64,000 nucleotides of DNA. Source: Desulfovibrio aminophilus (GTDB lineage Bacteria; Desulfobacterota; Desulfovibrionia; Desulfovibrionales; Desulfovibrionaceae). The position numbers were made by a program, and so were the translations under genes. Of this stretch, positions 24,285 through 32,777 are shown piece by piece. Every line of letters begins with the position of its first letter. Position 1 is the stretch's first letter. Under the pieces are notes generated by a model that saw only the letters and a program-made list of their open reading frames with translations, made no database searches and had not been told where the DNA came from. The stretch lies in assembly GCF_023660105.1 (NCBI RefSeq), contig NZ_JAMHGA010000007.1:1-64000 (forward strand), read 5' to 3'.

Positions 24285-25609
24285 TGCGCTACTGCGCCCG
24301 CTGCCTCTATCCCGAAAACCATCCCCTGCACCTCGTGTTCGACGACGAGGGCGTGTGCAGCGGCTGCCGCGTGCACGAGGAGAAGGACGCCCTGGACTGG
24401 GCCGAGCGCTTCGAGCGGCTCAAGGCCGTCGTGGGGGAGTACCGGAGCCGGAGCGGCGGGATATACGACTGCATCGTGCCGGTGAACGGCGCGCGGGACT
24501 CGTATTTCATCGTGCATACGGTGCGCAACGTGCTGGGCCTGAACCCCATGCTCGTGTCCTACAACAAGCAGTACAACACGCCCGTGGGGATTCGGAACCT
24601 GGCCTCTCTGCGCACGGTCTTCGACCGCGACATTCTCGCCCTCACCGTGAACCCGGAGTCGGCCAGGAAGATCACCCGGGCCGCCATGCGCCTGCTCGGC
24701 AGCATGTACTGGCACTGTCTGGCCGGGGAGACCGTGTTCCCGGTGCAGACCGCCGTGCGCTTCAAGATTCCCCTCATCATCTGGGGCGCGCACCAGGGCG
24801 TGGACCAGGTGGGCATGTTCTCCCACCTGGACGAGGTGGAGATGACCCGCAAGTACCGCAAGGAGCACGACCTCATGGGCGTGGAGGCCGAAGACCTCAT
24901 GCGCGCGGCCCCGGACCTGGGCGAGGATCTGGGCGAGCGCGAACTCCGGCCCTACCTCTATCCCAACGACCGAGAGCTGGCCGCCGTGGGCGTGCGCGGA
25001 ATCTACCTGAACAACTACATCCGTTGGGACACCAAGCGCCAGCACGAGGACATGATCCGGCTCTACGGCTACGAGACGGCGGCCCTGCCCCGGACCTTCG
25101 ACACCTGCAACGACTGCGACAGCCACCACTACGCGGGCGTGCACGACCTCATCAAGTTCCGAAAGTTCGGCTACGGCAAGGCCCTGGACCACGCCTGTCG
25201 GGAAATCCGCCTGAAGCGCCTGACGCGCGAGCAGGGCATCGAACTCGTGCTTCGGCACGAGGCCGTGGAGCCGCCGGACTTGTCGCTGTTCCTGTCCTGG
25301 GCGGGAATGAGCCGGGAGGAGTTCGACCGCTGCGTGGACGCCCGCCGCGATCCCGCCGCCTGGGCGCGGGACGGGGGCGGCTGGCGGCTGCTCGACCATG
25401 TGAGCCGCCATTCCCAAGACCAGGGGGTGGAACGGGCCCGCCTCGCCGCCGTATCGGATGGCGTCTTTCCCCTCACTCCGCCGCGCGCGCCGGAACAGGA
25501 ACGGCCCGCGCACGTGCTCTTCGGCCGGGGCTGGGCCGGAGCGCCGCGCGGCCAGGCTGTCCAGGCGGATGGGAGCCGGAATTCCATCGCCGACGGGAGT
25601 CCCTCATGA
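24284..25609 (+). CDS. Second WbpG-family protein with altered PP-loop
   Basis: The protein has 441 residues. It shares the N-terminal CARC and CSGC cysteines and the general WbpG layout with the protein at 21634. The ATP pyrophosphatase loop reads NGARDSYF (Asn68-Gly69-Ala70-Arg71-Asp72-Ser73) instead of SGGKDST, so ATP binding or adenylation may be lost or changed. The family's IPLIIWG(A/E) strand is present, and a CxxC (TCNDCDSHH) occurs near residue 275. About 60 residues at the C-terminus have low complexity and no partner in the first copy. It starts one base into the HisF stop and overlaps the next gene by ATGA. It may be a non-catalytic or specialised partner. Confidence 0.82.
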   Translation: MRYCARCLYPENHPLHLVFDDEGVCSGCRVHEEKDALDWAERFERLKAVVGEYRSRSGGIYDCIVPVNGARDSYFIVHTVRNVLGLNPMLVSYNKQYNTPVGIRNLASLRTVFDRDILALTVNPESARKITRAAMRLLGSMYWHCLAGETVFPVQTAVRFKIPLIIWGAHQGVDQVGMFSHLDEVEMTRKYRKEHDLMGVEAEDLMRAAPDLGEDLGERELRPYLYPNDRELAAVGVRGIYLNNYIRWDTKRQHEDMIRLYGYETAALPRTFDTCNDCDSHHYAGVHDLIKFRKFGYGKALDHACREIRLKRLTREQGIELVLRHEAVEPPDLSLFLSWAGMSREEFDRCVDARRDPAAWARDGGGWRLLDHVSRHSQDQGVERARLAAVSDGVFPLTPPRAPEQERPAHVLFGRGWAGAPRGQAVQADGSRNSIADGSPS

Positions 25610-26508
25610 GCAAGAGCATCATGCGCGAGATGCGCCAGTGCCTGGAGAACAACGAGAACATCATGGCCCGCCTGCGCGCCATGTCCGGGCTTTCGGGCAA
25701 CACGCCGGAGGCCATCCTCGTCTCCTACGACCTGCAGGCGGGCAGCTACGCCAGGATGCTGGAGGACGAGCGGGTCCGCGCCATCAAGGAGGCCTTCGGG
25801 GCCAACCTGGCCGAGGTCGTCGAGTCCCTGCCCCACGCCAGCGTCCTGGAGGCGGGCGTGGGCGAGGCCACCACCCTGGGGGCCATGATCCCCAAGCTGC
25901 GCACCGCGCCGGAGCGCATCGCCGGTTTCGACATTTCCTGGTCGCGGCTGTCCGTGGCCGTCCGCCACGCGGAGGCGAAGGGCGTGGCCGCGCGGTTCTT
26001 CACCGGCGCGCTGGAGCGCATCCCGGTCCCGGACGACGCCTTCGAACTGGTCTACACCGTGCACGCCATCGAGCCCAACACCGGGCGCGAGAAGGAAATC
26101 CTACGCGAGCTGCACCGCGTGGCGCGGAACCACCTCGTGCTCGTGGAGCCCAGCTATGAGCTGGGCAACGCGGAGACCCGCGCCCGCATCGAGCAGCACG
26201 GGTACATCACGAACCTGCTGGGCGCGGCCCGCGAACTGGGCCTGAACCTGCTCGAACACCGGCTCTTCGAGCCGAACATGAATCCCAGGAACCAGGCCGC
26301 GCTCATGGTCTTCGAGAAGAGCGCCCGTCGCGTCCCGGACCCCTCCGGCCAGCTCGCCTGTCCGGTGTGCGGGACGGCGGTCGAGGAGATCAAGGGACAC
26401 TGCTTCTGCGGGGAATGCCATCTCCTGTTCCCGGTGATCGAGGGCATCCCCTGCCTGCTGGAGGGAAACGGCATTTTGGCCAGCCGGTTCCCGCAATCGG
26501 AGGGCTGA
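25606..26508 (+). CDS. SAM-dependent methyltransferase with C-terminal Trm112-like zinc domain
   Basis: The protein has 300 residues. A helical N-terminal part (~75 residues) precedes the methyltransferase domain with SVLEAGVGEATTLGAM, IAGFDISWSRLSVAV and DDAFELVYTVHAIEPN. The last ~45 residues carry LACPVCG and FCGEC, two CxxC pairs in the Trm112/YcaR-like zinc ribbon arrangement that ends PVIEGIPCLL. Such ribbons are often found beside or fused to methyltransferases. It overlaps the preceding gene by ATGA; eight bases separate it from the sulfotransferase-like gene. It is a second candidate for methylating the phosphoramidate or a sugar. Substrate unknown. Confidence 0.75.
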   Translation: MSKSIMREMRQCLENNENIMARLRAMSGLSGNTPEAILVSYDLQAGSYARMLEDERVRAIKEAFGANLAEVVESLPHASVLEAGVGEATTLGAMIPKLRTAPERIAGFDISWSRLSVAVRHAEAKGVAARFFTGALERIPVPDDAFELVYTVHAIEPNTGREKEILRELHRVARNHLVLVEPSYELGNAETRARIEQHGYITNLLGAARELGLNLLEHRLFEPNMNPRNQAALMVFEKSARRVPDPSGQLACPVCGTAVEEIKGHCFCGECHLLFPVIEGIPCLLEGNGILASRFPQSEG

Positions 26509-26516
26509 GCGGCGCG

Positions 26517-27899
26517 ATGGCGGACGACTCGTTGCGCGGTTTCATCGAACGGGTGGGAGCCCTTGCGGTGCTCGACCACTCCGGGCGCGGCGGAAACGGC
26601 TTCTTCATGACCGTGTTCGACCGCCACCCCGAGGTGATCGGCTGCCACTGGGGCCAGTATCTCTACTCCTATCTTCTCACGGAGTTCGGCGACGACGACG
26701 TGCTCGACTCCCGCGCGGCCCTCGACTTTCTCGTCAAACGCTCCCCGTTCCGCTTTGTGCTGGACGACCTCTCCCCGGAACACGAGGCCTTCATCAGGAA
26801 GTGCGGGGCCGATCCGGCCGTGCCCCTGGATCGCGCCGAGGCGCGGCGCATCCTTCGTGATTTCCTGCTGTCCACGCCCACGGTTTCCCGTCGGGAACTC
26901 GTGCTGGCCTGTCATTACGCCCTGGCCAGGGCCCTGGGGCGGGACACCTCGGCCATCACGCACATCCTCACCGCGGATGCGGTGAGCCTGCGCAACGAGC
27001 ATTTCACCACGGGGTTTTCCGGCCGCATGGTCGACGCCCTGCTGCGGGATTTCCCCCAGGCCGGAATCGTGAACATCGTCCGCGATCCGCGCGCGGTGTT
27101 CGCCTCCAACCGGCACCAGTTCGTCAACGCCAACGGCAACATGTATGGCGTGACCCCGGCCACGTTCTTCACCCGCCTGGGCAACGTGCCGCGGGCGCGG
27201 CAGCAATTCGAGGATTGCGCCTACCTGTTCTGGCTGCCCTACTGCGCGGCGGCCTGGGCCGTGGCCAAGGATATCCGGCGGCGCCATCCCGGGCAGGTCC
27301 GCATGCTGCGCAACGAGGATTTGAACACCCGTTTCGAGCCGACCCTGCGGGAACTGTGCGCCTGGATGGGCGTCTCGTTCTGGGAACCGTGGGCCGCCCC
27401 GGACTACGAGCCCACGAGCCTCGGCGGGTCCTGGCGGGGCGCGGGCGCATACAACAGCCGCTACCAGACCAATCTCGGCGGCCCTTTGAAGAACGATCCC
27501 CAGGATGTGGCGGACAGGACCACGGGCCCGAACGAGTATGTGACGAAACGCTGGATGTCGCGCCTGGCCCCGCACGAAATCCGTCTCGTGGAAGTGCTCT
27601 TTCAGGACGAGATGCGCGCCTGCGGCTACGAGCCGCTGACGCCTTTGCCTCGCGGCTCCATGACGCGGGCGGCGGCCGGATGCCTGACGCGGCCCTTCCT
27701 CGGGGAGTTTCCCGGCTGGTCCTGGCTGACCGGGGGCCTTTCCCTGGGCCCGGCCGAGGCCTTCCGTCGGGTGTTCTATCTGGCGGTGTCTCCGTTGTTC
27801 GCGGTGGCGGGACGGCTGGCGCTGTTGGGGCTGGTGCGCCGGGGATTCTTTGATCGGCCGCCCGTGCGCAATGGGATAGATGAGGGGTCGCGGCGATGA
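26517..27899 (+). CDS. Sulfotransferase-fold protein
   Basis: The protein has 460 residues. The 5'-phosphosulfate-binding loop of sulfotransferases appears as LDHSGRGGNGFF (residues 19-30), and the 3'-phosphate-binding segment as NIVRDPRAVFASNR (Asn186-Arg199) with Arg189 and Ser197. Downstream are further helices and a tail with one hydrophobic stretch near residue 420-440. The classical role is sulfate transfer from PAPS to a sugar. In this cluster an alternative is transfer from 3'-phospho-cytidine diphosphoramidate, which also has a 3'-phosphate. It overlaps the next gene by four bases. The fold is well supported; the donor is open. Confidence 0.78.
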   Translation: MADDSLRGFIERVGALAVLDHSGRGGNGFFMTVFDRHPEVIGCHWGQYLYSYLLTEFGDDDVLDSRAALDFLVKRSPFRFVLDDLSPEHEAFIRKCGADPAVPLDRAEARRILRDFLLSTPTVSRRELVLACHYALARALGRDTSAITHILTADAVSLRNEHFTTGFSGRMVDALLRDFPQAGIVNIVRDPRAVFASNRHQFVNANGNMYGVTPATFFTRLGNVPRARQQFEDCAYLFWLPYCAAAWAVAKDIRRRHPGQVRMLRNEDLNTRFEPTLRELCAWMGVSFWEPWAAPDYEPTSLGGSWRGAGAYNSRYQTNLGGPLKNDPQDVADRTTGPNEYVTKRWMSRLAPHEIRLVEVLFQDEMRACGYEPLTPLPRGSMTRAAAGCLTRPFLGEFPGWSWLTGGLSLGPAEAFRRVFYLAVSPLFAVAGRLALLGLVRRGFFDRPPVRNGIDEGSRR

Positions 27900-29707
27900 C
27901 GTCCATGCGGGAACACGCCGTTCTCTTCAGCGGCCCGGACCTCGCCGGTTCCGCTTCCGATCTGCTCCGCCGCGAGGCCGCCCAGGGCGCGGCCCTGGTG
28001 GCCCTGGACTCCCAGGCCATGGCCTGGGCCGTCCGCGAGGGATTGCCTTGCGCCTTCATGGACGGCTGGCTGGACGAGGACGATTTTTCCCGCGCGCGCC
28101 GCGAGGCCCCGGAATTCGAGGCCGCCTGGTTCGCGCCCCGGCGGGAGGCGTTCACCTTCGACGGGCTGTGCTGGCCGGAATTTGACCGCGAGGTGCTCTA
28201 CGCCTATTGGCTCTCGGCCTGCACCGCCCAGGTTCTGGCCGAGGGTTTGGCCCGGCGGGGCGTGCGCCGGTTGACCGTGTTCCGCCGCGATCCGCCGCGC
28301 CCCATGCTTTACTTCGAGCCTGCGGACACACCGGCTCTGTATTGGGAGAAGGCCTTTCCGGGCGAGGTGCGGAGCGTGGTCCTGCCCGCCTTGGAGACGC
28401 CGGACGATTCCGCCGCCGGAGGCCGTGACGAACGGCCCTGCGATTTCCTGCACGGCAACGTGGACCTGTTGCGGGATCGTGCGGCGCTGTGTCTGAATCC
28501 CCTGGAGGTCTTCCGGCTGCGCCGCCAGATCGCGGAGATCGCCGGGGCCTTCGGCGGCCGCGCGGTCATCGTGGCCAACACCCATCTGGCCCGGGACACG
28601 GAGCCCATCGCCCGGGAGACGGGCCTGCCGGTGCTGGGCCTGGGCCCGGCCGGGCGGCCCGCCGAGGACGTGGCCGGGCGTTGCCGACGGGGTTTCGAGG
28701 AGTTGCTCGAAGTCCAGTCGGAGCCGCTGCGCGGCATGCTCCGGGGCAACGCGGCCCATTTCGCGGCCCTGTTCCGGCGCTGGACCTGGCTCCAGGCCAC
28801 GCGGGAATACTGGGCCCGCGCGTTCCGTGCCGCGCCGCCCGCCCTGGTGGTGGTGACGTCCCTGTCGGACAGCGAGTCCCAGATTCCGGCCGAGGCCGCC
28901 GCGTCCCTGGGCGTCCCGAGCCTGTGCCTGCCGCACGGCGTTGGAATCACCCGGGCTGTGCGGCCAAAATCCTCCGTGGTGCCATGCCTGTGCCAGGCGG
29001 ACCGGCGGGTCTACCTCTCCTCGGGAATCCACGAGGAACGCCTGACAGGTTGCCTCGATCTGGACACGGAGAACGAGTACGCGGTGGACGGGGCCAAGGC
29101 CCTGCCCCGTATGGAGGGGCGGTTGAACGTCCTGGCGCTCATGACCGCCACGGGGCGGCCGGGCGTGCTCTATCCCGTGATCCGCCACGAGGCCCAGGCG
29201 CGCGCCCTGCGGGCCCTGGCCGCGCCGCCGCCGGACCTGGCCGGGCGGCTGGCCCTGACCCTGAAGACCCACCCCGGCCTGCCGGACCTGGAGATCGTGG
29301 AGGCGGCCGGGCCGAAAGTCCAGGCCCTGCTGGCTCCCCTGGACCTTTCCCTGGCCGGGGCCCTGGCCTCGGCCGACCTCGTGCTGGCCGTGAACTACTC
29401 CGGCGTGGGCATCCTGCACGCGGCCAAGGCGGGCAAGCCTCTCATCCAGTTTTGGCTGGACCCGGACATCGGCCGCTCGGAGCCCATGCTTTTCGCCGAC
29501 ATCTACGCCCCGGCGGGCGGGATGGCCCGCTCGGAGGGCGAGCTTTGGGCCCTGATGCGTCGCTTCCTGGACGAGCCCGGCCAGGCCGAGGCCATGCGCC
29601 GCCGGTCGGATGACTTTCTCCGCTCGTTGCGTCTGGAGGAGTCGCGGACCCTGCGCGACATCGCCCTGGCCCTTGCGGGCCGGAAGGAGCAGGCATGCGC
29701 GTCCTGA
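27896..29707 (+). CDS. Putative GT-B-like glycosyltransferase / capsule-type transferase
   Basis: The protein has 603 residues without a signal peptide. The N-terminal ~300 residues are not recognisable. The C-terminal half has a Rossmann-like layout ending with LTLKTHPGLPDLEI and ADLVLAVNYSGVGILHAAKAGKPLIQFWLDP, the donor-binding arrangement of GT-B enzymes and of CDP-glycerol glycerophosphotransferase-like proteins. A PHGVG segment near residue 345 fits the same class. It overlaps its neighbours (4 bases upstream, 13 bases downstream) and so belongs to the same transcript. It could transfer a sugar, a nonulosonate or an alditol phosphate. Not further resolved. Confidence 0.6.
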   Translation: MTSMREHAVLFSGPDLAGSASDLLRREAAQGAALVALDSQAMAWAVREGLPCAFMDGWLDEDDFSRARREAPEFEAAWFAPRREAFTFDGLCWPEFDREVLYAYWLSACTAQVLAEGLARRGVRRLTVFRRDPPRPMLYFEPADTPALYWEKAFPGEVRSVVLPALETPDDSAAGGRDERPCDFLHGNVDLLRDRAALCLNPLEVFRLRRQIAEIAGAFGGRAVIVANTHLARDTEPIARETGLPVLGLGPAGRPAEDVAGRCRRGFEELLEVQSEPLRGMLRGNAAHFAALFRRWTWLQATREYWARAFRAAPPALVVVTSLSDSESQIPAEAAASLGVPSLCLPHGVGITRAVRPKSSVVPCLCQADRRVYLSSGIHEERLTGCLDLDTENEYAVDGAKALPRMEGRLNVLALMTATGRPGVLYPVIRHEAQARALRALAAPPPDLAGRLALTLKTHPGLPDLEIVEAAGPKVQALLAPLDLSLAGALASADLVLAVNYSGVGILHAAKAGKPLIQFWLDPDIGRSEPMLFADIYAPAGGMARSEGELWALMRRFLDEPGQAEAMRRRSDDFLRSLRLEESRTLRDIALALAGRKEQACAS

Positions 29708-30933
29708 TGCTCTCCGACGGCGAGACCCGGGGCGGGGCCTCCACGGCGGCCGCGCGCGCGGCCCTGGGGCTTTGCCGCCTGGGCCACGAGGTGCTCCGGG
29801 TGGTGCGCTTCCCGGACCCCGGGTCGCATCCCTGGCGCACCGAGGTCCTGGAGACCCCCGCCGCGCTGGTGACGGACTGGGAGGCCCCCTTTCGGCCCGA
29901 GGCCAAGGCCCTGGTGCGGGACATGCTCACCACCGTCCTGCGCCGGTTCCGGCCCCAGGCGGTGAGCGTGCACAACCTGCACGGGGCCACCCGCCACGGC
30001 TGGTCGGTGGACCTGGTCGCGACCTGCGCCGAGGTCGCGCCCACGGTCTGGACCCTGCACGACCTCTGGTCCTGCACCGGCCGCTGCGCCTACACCGACG
30101 GCTGCGAACGCCATCTGACCGGCTGCGGGGAGGACTGCCCCTCCTGGCGCGTGTATCCGGCCTGCCCGCCCGGCGAGATCGCGGCCCGGCAGCGGGAGAA
30201 GCGCGGGGTGCCGGCGCGGTTCCCTGACCTGACGGCGGCCGCGCCCTCGGCCTGGCTGGCACGGACCGCCCGAAAAGGCCTCTGGGCCGGGCATCGCGTG
30301 GAGGCCCTGGCCAACGGCCTGGACCTGGACGTGTTCCGGCCCGTGGAGCGCGGCGAGGCCCGGCGCGCCCTGGGGCTTGAGCCCGACGGGCGGGTGCTGC
30401 TGGCCGCCTCGCTTCTCCTGGACGACCCGCGCAAGGGCGGCGATCTTCTGCTGCGGGCCCTGGATTTCCTGGACGAGCCCGTGACCCTGCTGCTCATGGG
30501 CGGCGGGAGCCTGACGGTGGCGAATCCCAAGGTCGCGGCGCGGCCCCTCGGCCTGGTGACCGACGACGCGGTGAAGACCCTGGCCTTCAGCGCGGCGGAC
30601 GTGCTCCTGCACCCGGCCCGGGAGGACAACCTGCCGAACACCGTGGCCGAGGCCCTGGCCTGCGGCACGCCGGTGGCCGGGTTCGCCGTGGGCGGCGTGA
30701 CGGAGATGCTTGCGGAAGGGGCCGGGAGCGTGGCCGGGGCCCTGACGCCCGAGGCCCTGGCCCTGGCCGTGCGGGAGGTGTTGGCACGCGACCCCGCCGA
30801 GGCCCGGGAGCGCTGCCGTTTCCTGGCCGAACGCCGCTACGACCTGCTGGGCCAGGCCCGGGCGCTGACGCGGTTGTTCGAGGAGACGGCCGAGGCCCGC
30901 GCGGATCAGGCGCGCCGGGCGGCCAGGCAGTAG
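29695..30933 (+). CDS. Family 4 glycosyltransferase
   Basis: The protein has 412 residues. It opens MRVLMLSDGETRGGASTAA and has TVWTLHDLWSCTGRCAYT with the cysteine-rich HLTGCGEDC segment, which is typical of WcaL/WcaC-type colanic-acid transferases. The C-terminal donor-binding region includes LLDDPRKGGDLL, LGLVTDD, PAREDNLPNTVAEALACGTPVAGF with the E-x7-E pattern, and GGVTEML. It is the last gene of the plus-strand run. Its end overlaps the end of the oppositely oriented methyltransferase gene by 28 bases, an unusually large convergent overlap, and no terminator hairpin is visible here. Confidence 0.88.
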   Translation: MRVLMLSDGETRGGASTAAARAALGLCRLGHEVLRVVRFPDPGSHPWRTEVLETPAALVTDWEAPFRPEAKALVRDMLTTVLRRFRPQAVSVHNLHGATRHGWSVDLVATCAEVAPTVWTLHDLWSCTGRCAYTDGCERHLTGCGEDCPSWRVYPACPPGEIAARQREKRGVPARFPDLTAAAPSAWLARTARKGLWAGHRVEALANGLDLDVFRPVERGEARRALGLEPDGRVLLAASLLLDDPRKGGDLLLRALDFLDEPVTLLLMGGGSLTVANPKVAARPLGLVTDDAVKTLAFSAADVLLHPAREDNLPNTVAEALACGTPVAGFAVGGVTEMLAEGAGSVAGALTPEALALAVREVLARDPAEARERCRFLAERRYDLLGQARALTRLFEETAEARADQARRAARQ

Positions 30934-31661
30934 ACGGACCAGGTCTCCGGTCCCGGAGCCCTGCCGGTCATCCATTCCCCGTTTTCCAGGGCTTCGAGTC
31001 CGGCATCGGCGAGGAACTTCTTCAGTTCCGGCAGGAAGAAATAGCGCATGGAGTGCGTCTCGCGCACGGTCTCCCGACGCGTCCCGCCCTGTTCGGCGAT
31101 GTCCACGCTGTAGCGAACGTGCACCACGCGGCGTTCCCGATCGTGTTCCGGCTCGCAGCGGCGGTGTACGGAGACGCGCTCGTCGGCCATGTCCTTGACG
31201 CGCGCCTCGGGCGGGGTCTGGAGCACGGCCGGGCCGTGCCAGAAGTCGAAGAGGAACAGGCCGCCCGGCCGGAGGTGGGCCGCGGCCGTGGCCAAGGCCG
31301 CCGCGACGTCCTCGTCCGTGGTCTGGTAGCTCATGACGTGGAACAGCGACGTCACGGCGTCGAAGCGCCGCCCCAGGTTCAGTTCCCGGATGTCGCCGCA
31401 GAGGAAGGAGCAGTCCGGACCGGCGGCGCGGGCCTTCGCCAGCATGCCCTCGGAGCGGTCCACGCCCGTGACCTCGAATCCCGAGGCGGCCAGGAGCGCG
31501 GCGTGCCGTCCCGTGCCGCAGCCCAGCTCCAGCAGGGTGCGGGCGTCGGGCCTCCGGCCGCGCAGCAGCCCGGCCGCGAAGGCGGCCTCGGCCGCGTAGT
31601 CCTTGTCCCGGTAGAGCAGGTCGTAATAGGCCGCGTAGAGCCCGAAGACGTCGTCGCTCAT
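30906..31661 (-). CDS. Class I SAM-dependent methyltransferase
   Basis: The protein has 251 residues. It has the LYAAYYDLLYRDKDY opening typical of Methyltransf_25/11 proteins, the SAM motif LLELGCGTGRHAALL, VTGVDRSEGMLAKARA, FDAVTSLFHVMSY and LRPGGLFLFDFWHGPAV. The start is set by the four-base overlap (ATGA) with the aminotransferase gene upstream on the minus strand. It is the last gene of the four-gene minus-strand unit running from 34275. It resembles small-molecule and sugar N- or O-methyltransferases; with a perosamine synthase next to it, N-methylation of the amino sugar is possible but unproven. Confidence 0.85.
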   Translation of the reverse strand: MSDDVFGLYAAYYDLLYRDKDYAAEAAFAAGLLRGRRPDARTLLELGCGTGRHAALLAASGFEVTGVDRSEGMLAKARAAGPDCSFLCGDIRELNLGRRFDAVTSLFHVMSYQTTDEDVAAALATAAAHLRPGGLFLFDFWHGPAVLQTPPEARVKDMADERVSVHRRCEPEHDRERRVVHVRYSVDIAEQGGTRRETVRETHSMRYFFLPELKKFLADAGLEALENGEWMTGRAPGPETWSVYCLAARRA

Positions 31662-32776
31662 CCGCGCTCCAGCATGCGCCGGAGGCGGTCCGCCGAGATC
31701 TCGATCTGTTCGTCCGTGGCGCCCAGGCCGCTGGGCAGGTAGAAGCCGCGCCTGCCGATGCGCTCGGACACGGGGTGGCGGTCGCCCGCGAACAGGCCCA
31801 TGCGCCTGAACACCGGCTGCTCGTGCAGGGGCCAGAAGAAGGGGCGCGTGCCCACGCCGTCCTCGGCCAGCCTGCGCATGGCCTCGTCGGCGTCGAAGGG
31901 AACGTCGTCGTCCAGGACCACGCCGAAGACCCAGTACAGGTTCTCGGCGTCCGGCGTGGCGGCCGGGGGCAGCAGCAATCCGGGCGTCCCGGCCAGGAGC
32001 CGCTGGTAGAGCGCGCCGATGGCCCGCTTGCGGACGATGGACTGGTCCAGGCGCTCCAGCTGGGCCACTCCGACGGCGGCCTGGAGGTTGCTCATGCGCA
32101 GGTTCCAGCCCAGCTCCTCGTGGATGAAGCGGCGTTTTTGGAAGCAGAGGTTGCGCAGGGAGCGGCAGCGTTCGGCCAGACGGTCGTCGTCGGTGAGGAG
32201 CATGCCGCCCTCGCCCGTGGTCACGAGCTTGTTGGGATAGAAGCTGAGGCAGCTGATGTCGCCCAGGCCGCCGCAGGGCGCGCCGCTGCAGGTCTGGCCG
32301 ATGGCCTCGGCCGCGTCCTCGATGACCGCCAGGCCGTGTTTTTCGGCCAGGGGCAGGATGCCGCCCATGGGCGCGGGCAGGCCGAAGATGTGCACGGCCA
32401 TGACGGCCTTGGTGCGCGGGGTGATGCGTTCGGCCACGGCCTCGGCGGTCATGTTCCAGGTGGCCGGGTCGCAGTCCGTGAGTACGGGCGTGGCCCCGGC
32501 GCGGACCACGGCCGAGGCGCAGGAGATGATGGTGTGGGCCGGGAGGATGACCTCGTCGCCCGGTCCCAGCCGGAGCGCCGCCACGGCGGCGTCCAGGGCC
32601 GCCGAGCCGTTGCACACGGCGATGGCGTGCCCGCGTCCCATGCGCCGGGCCAGGCCCTCCTCCAGGCGGGCCACGAAGGGACCCTCGGAGGATATCCAGC
32701 CCGTGCGGACGCATTCCAGGAGATAGCGCTCCTCGTTGCCGTCCAGCCGGGGCTCGTTCACGGGAATGAACGCCAC
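31658..32776 (-). CDS. per: GDP-perosamine synthase-like aminotransferase
   Basis: The protein has 372 residues of the DegT/DnrJ family. It opens IPVNEPRLDGNEERYLLECV, GWISSEGPFV, both typical of GDP-perosamine synthase. The PLP-binding Lys183 sits in SFYPNKLVTTGEGGM, preceded by IEDAAEAIG. The enzyme transfers an amino group to C4 of GDP-4-keto-6-deoxymannose, which the gmd product at 1594 would provide. It overlaps the downstream methyltransferase by four bases and ends one base after the cupin gene. Compared with the aminotransferase at 439, the lysine motif (NKLVTTGEGG against AKPLGCYGDGG) shows a separate subfamily, so the two are not duplicates. Confidence 0.88.
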   Translation of the reverse strand: MAFIPVNEPRLDGNEERYLLECVRTGWISSEGPFVARLEEGLARRMGRGHAIAVCNGSAALDAAVAALRLGPGDEVILPAHTIISCASAVVRAGATPVLTDCDPATWNMTAEAVAERITPRTKAVMAVHIFGLPAPMGGILPLAEKHGLAVIEDAAEAIGQTCSGAPCGGLGDISCLSFYPNKLVTTGEGGMLLTDDDRLAERCRSLRNLCFQKRRFIHEELGWNLRMSNLQAAVGVAQLERLDQSIVRKRAIGALYQRLLAGTPGLLLPPAATPDAENLYWVFGVVLDDDVPFDADEAMRRLAEDGVGTRPFFWPLHEQPVFRRMGLFAGDRHPVSERIGRRGFYLPSGLGATDEQIEISADRLRRMLERG

Positions 32777-32777
32777 G

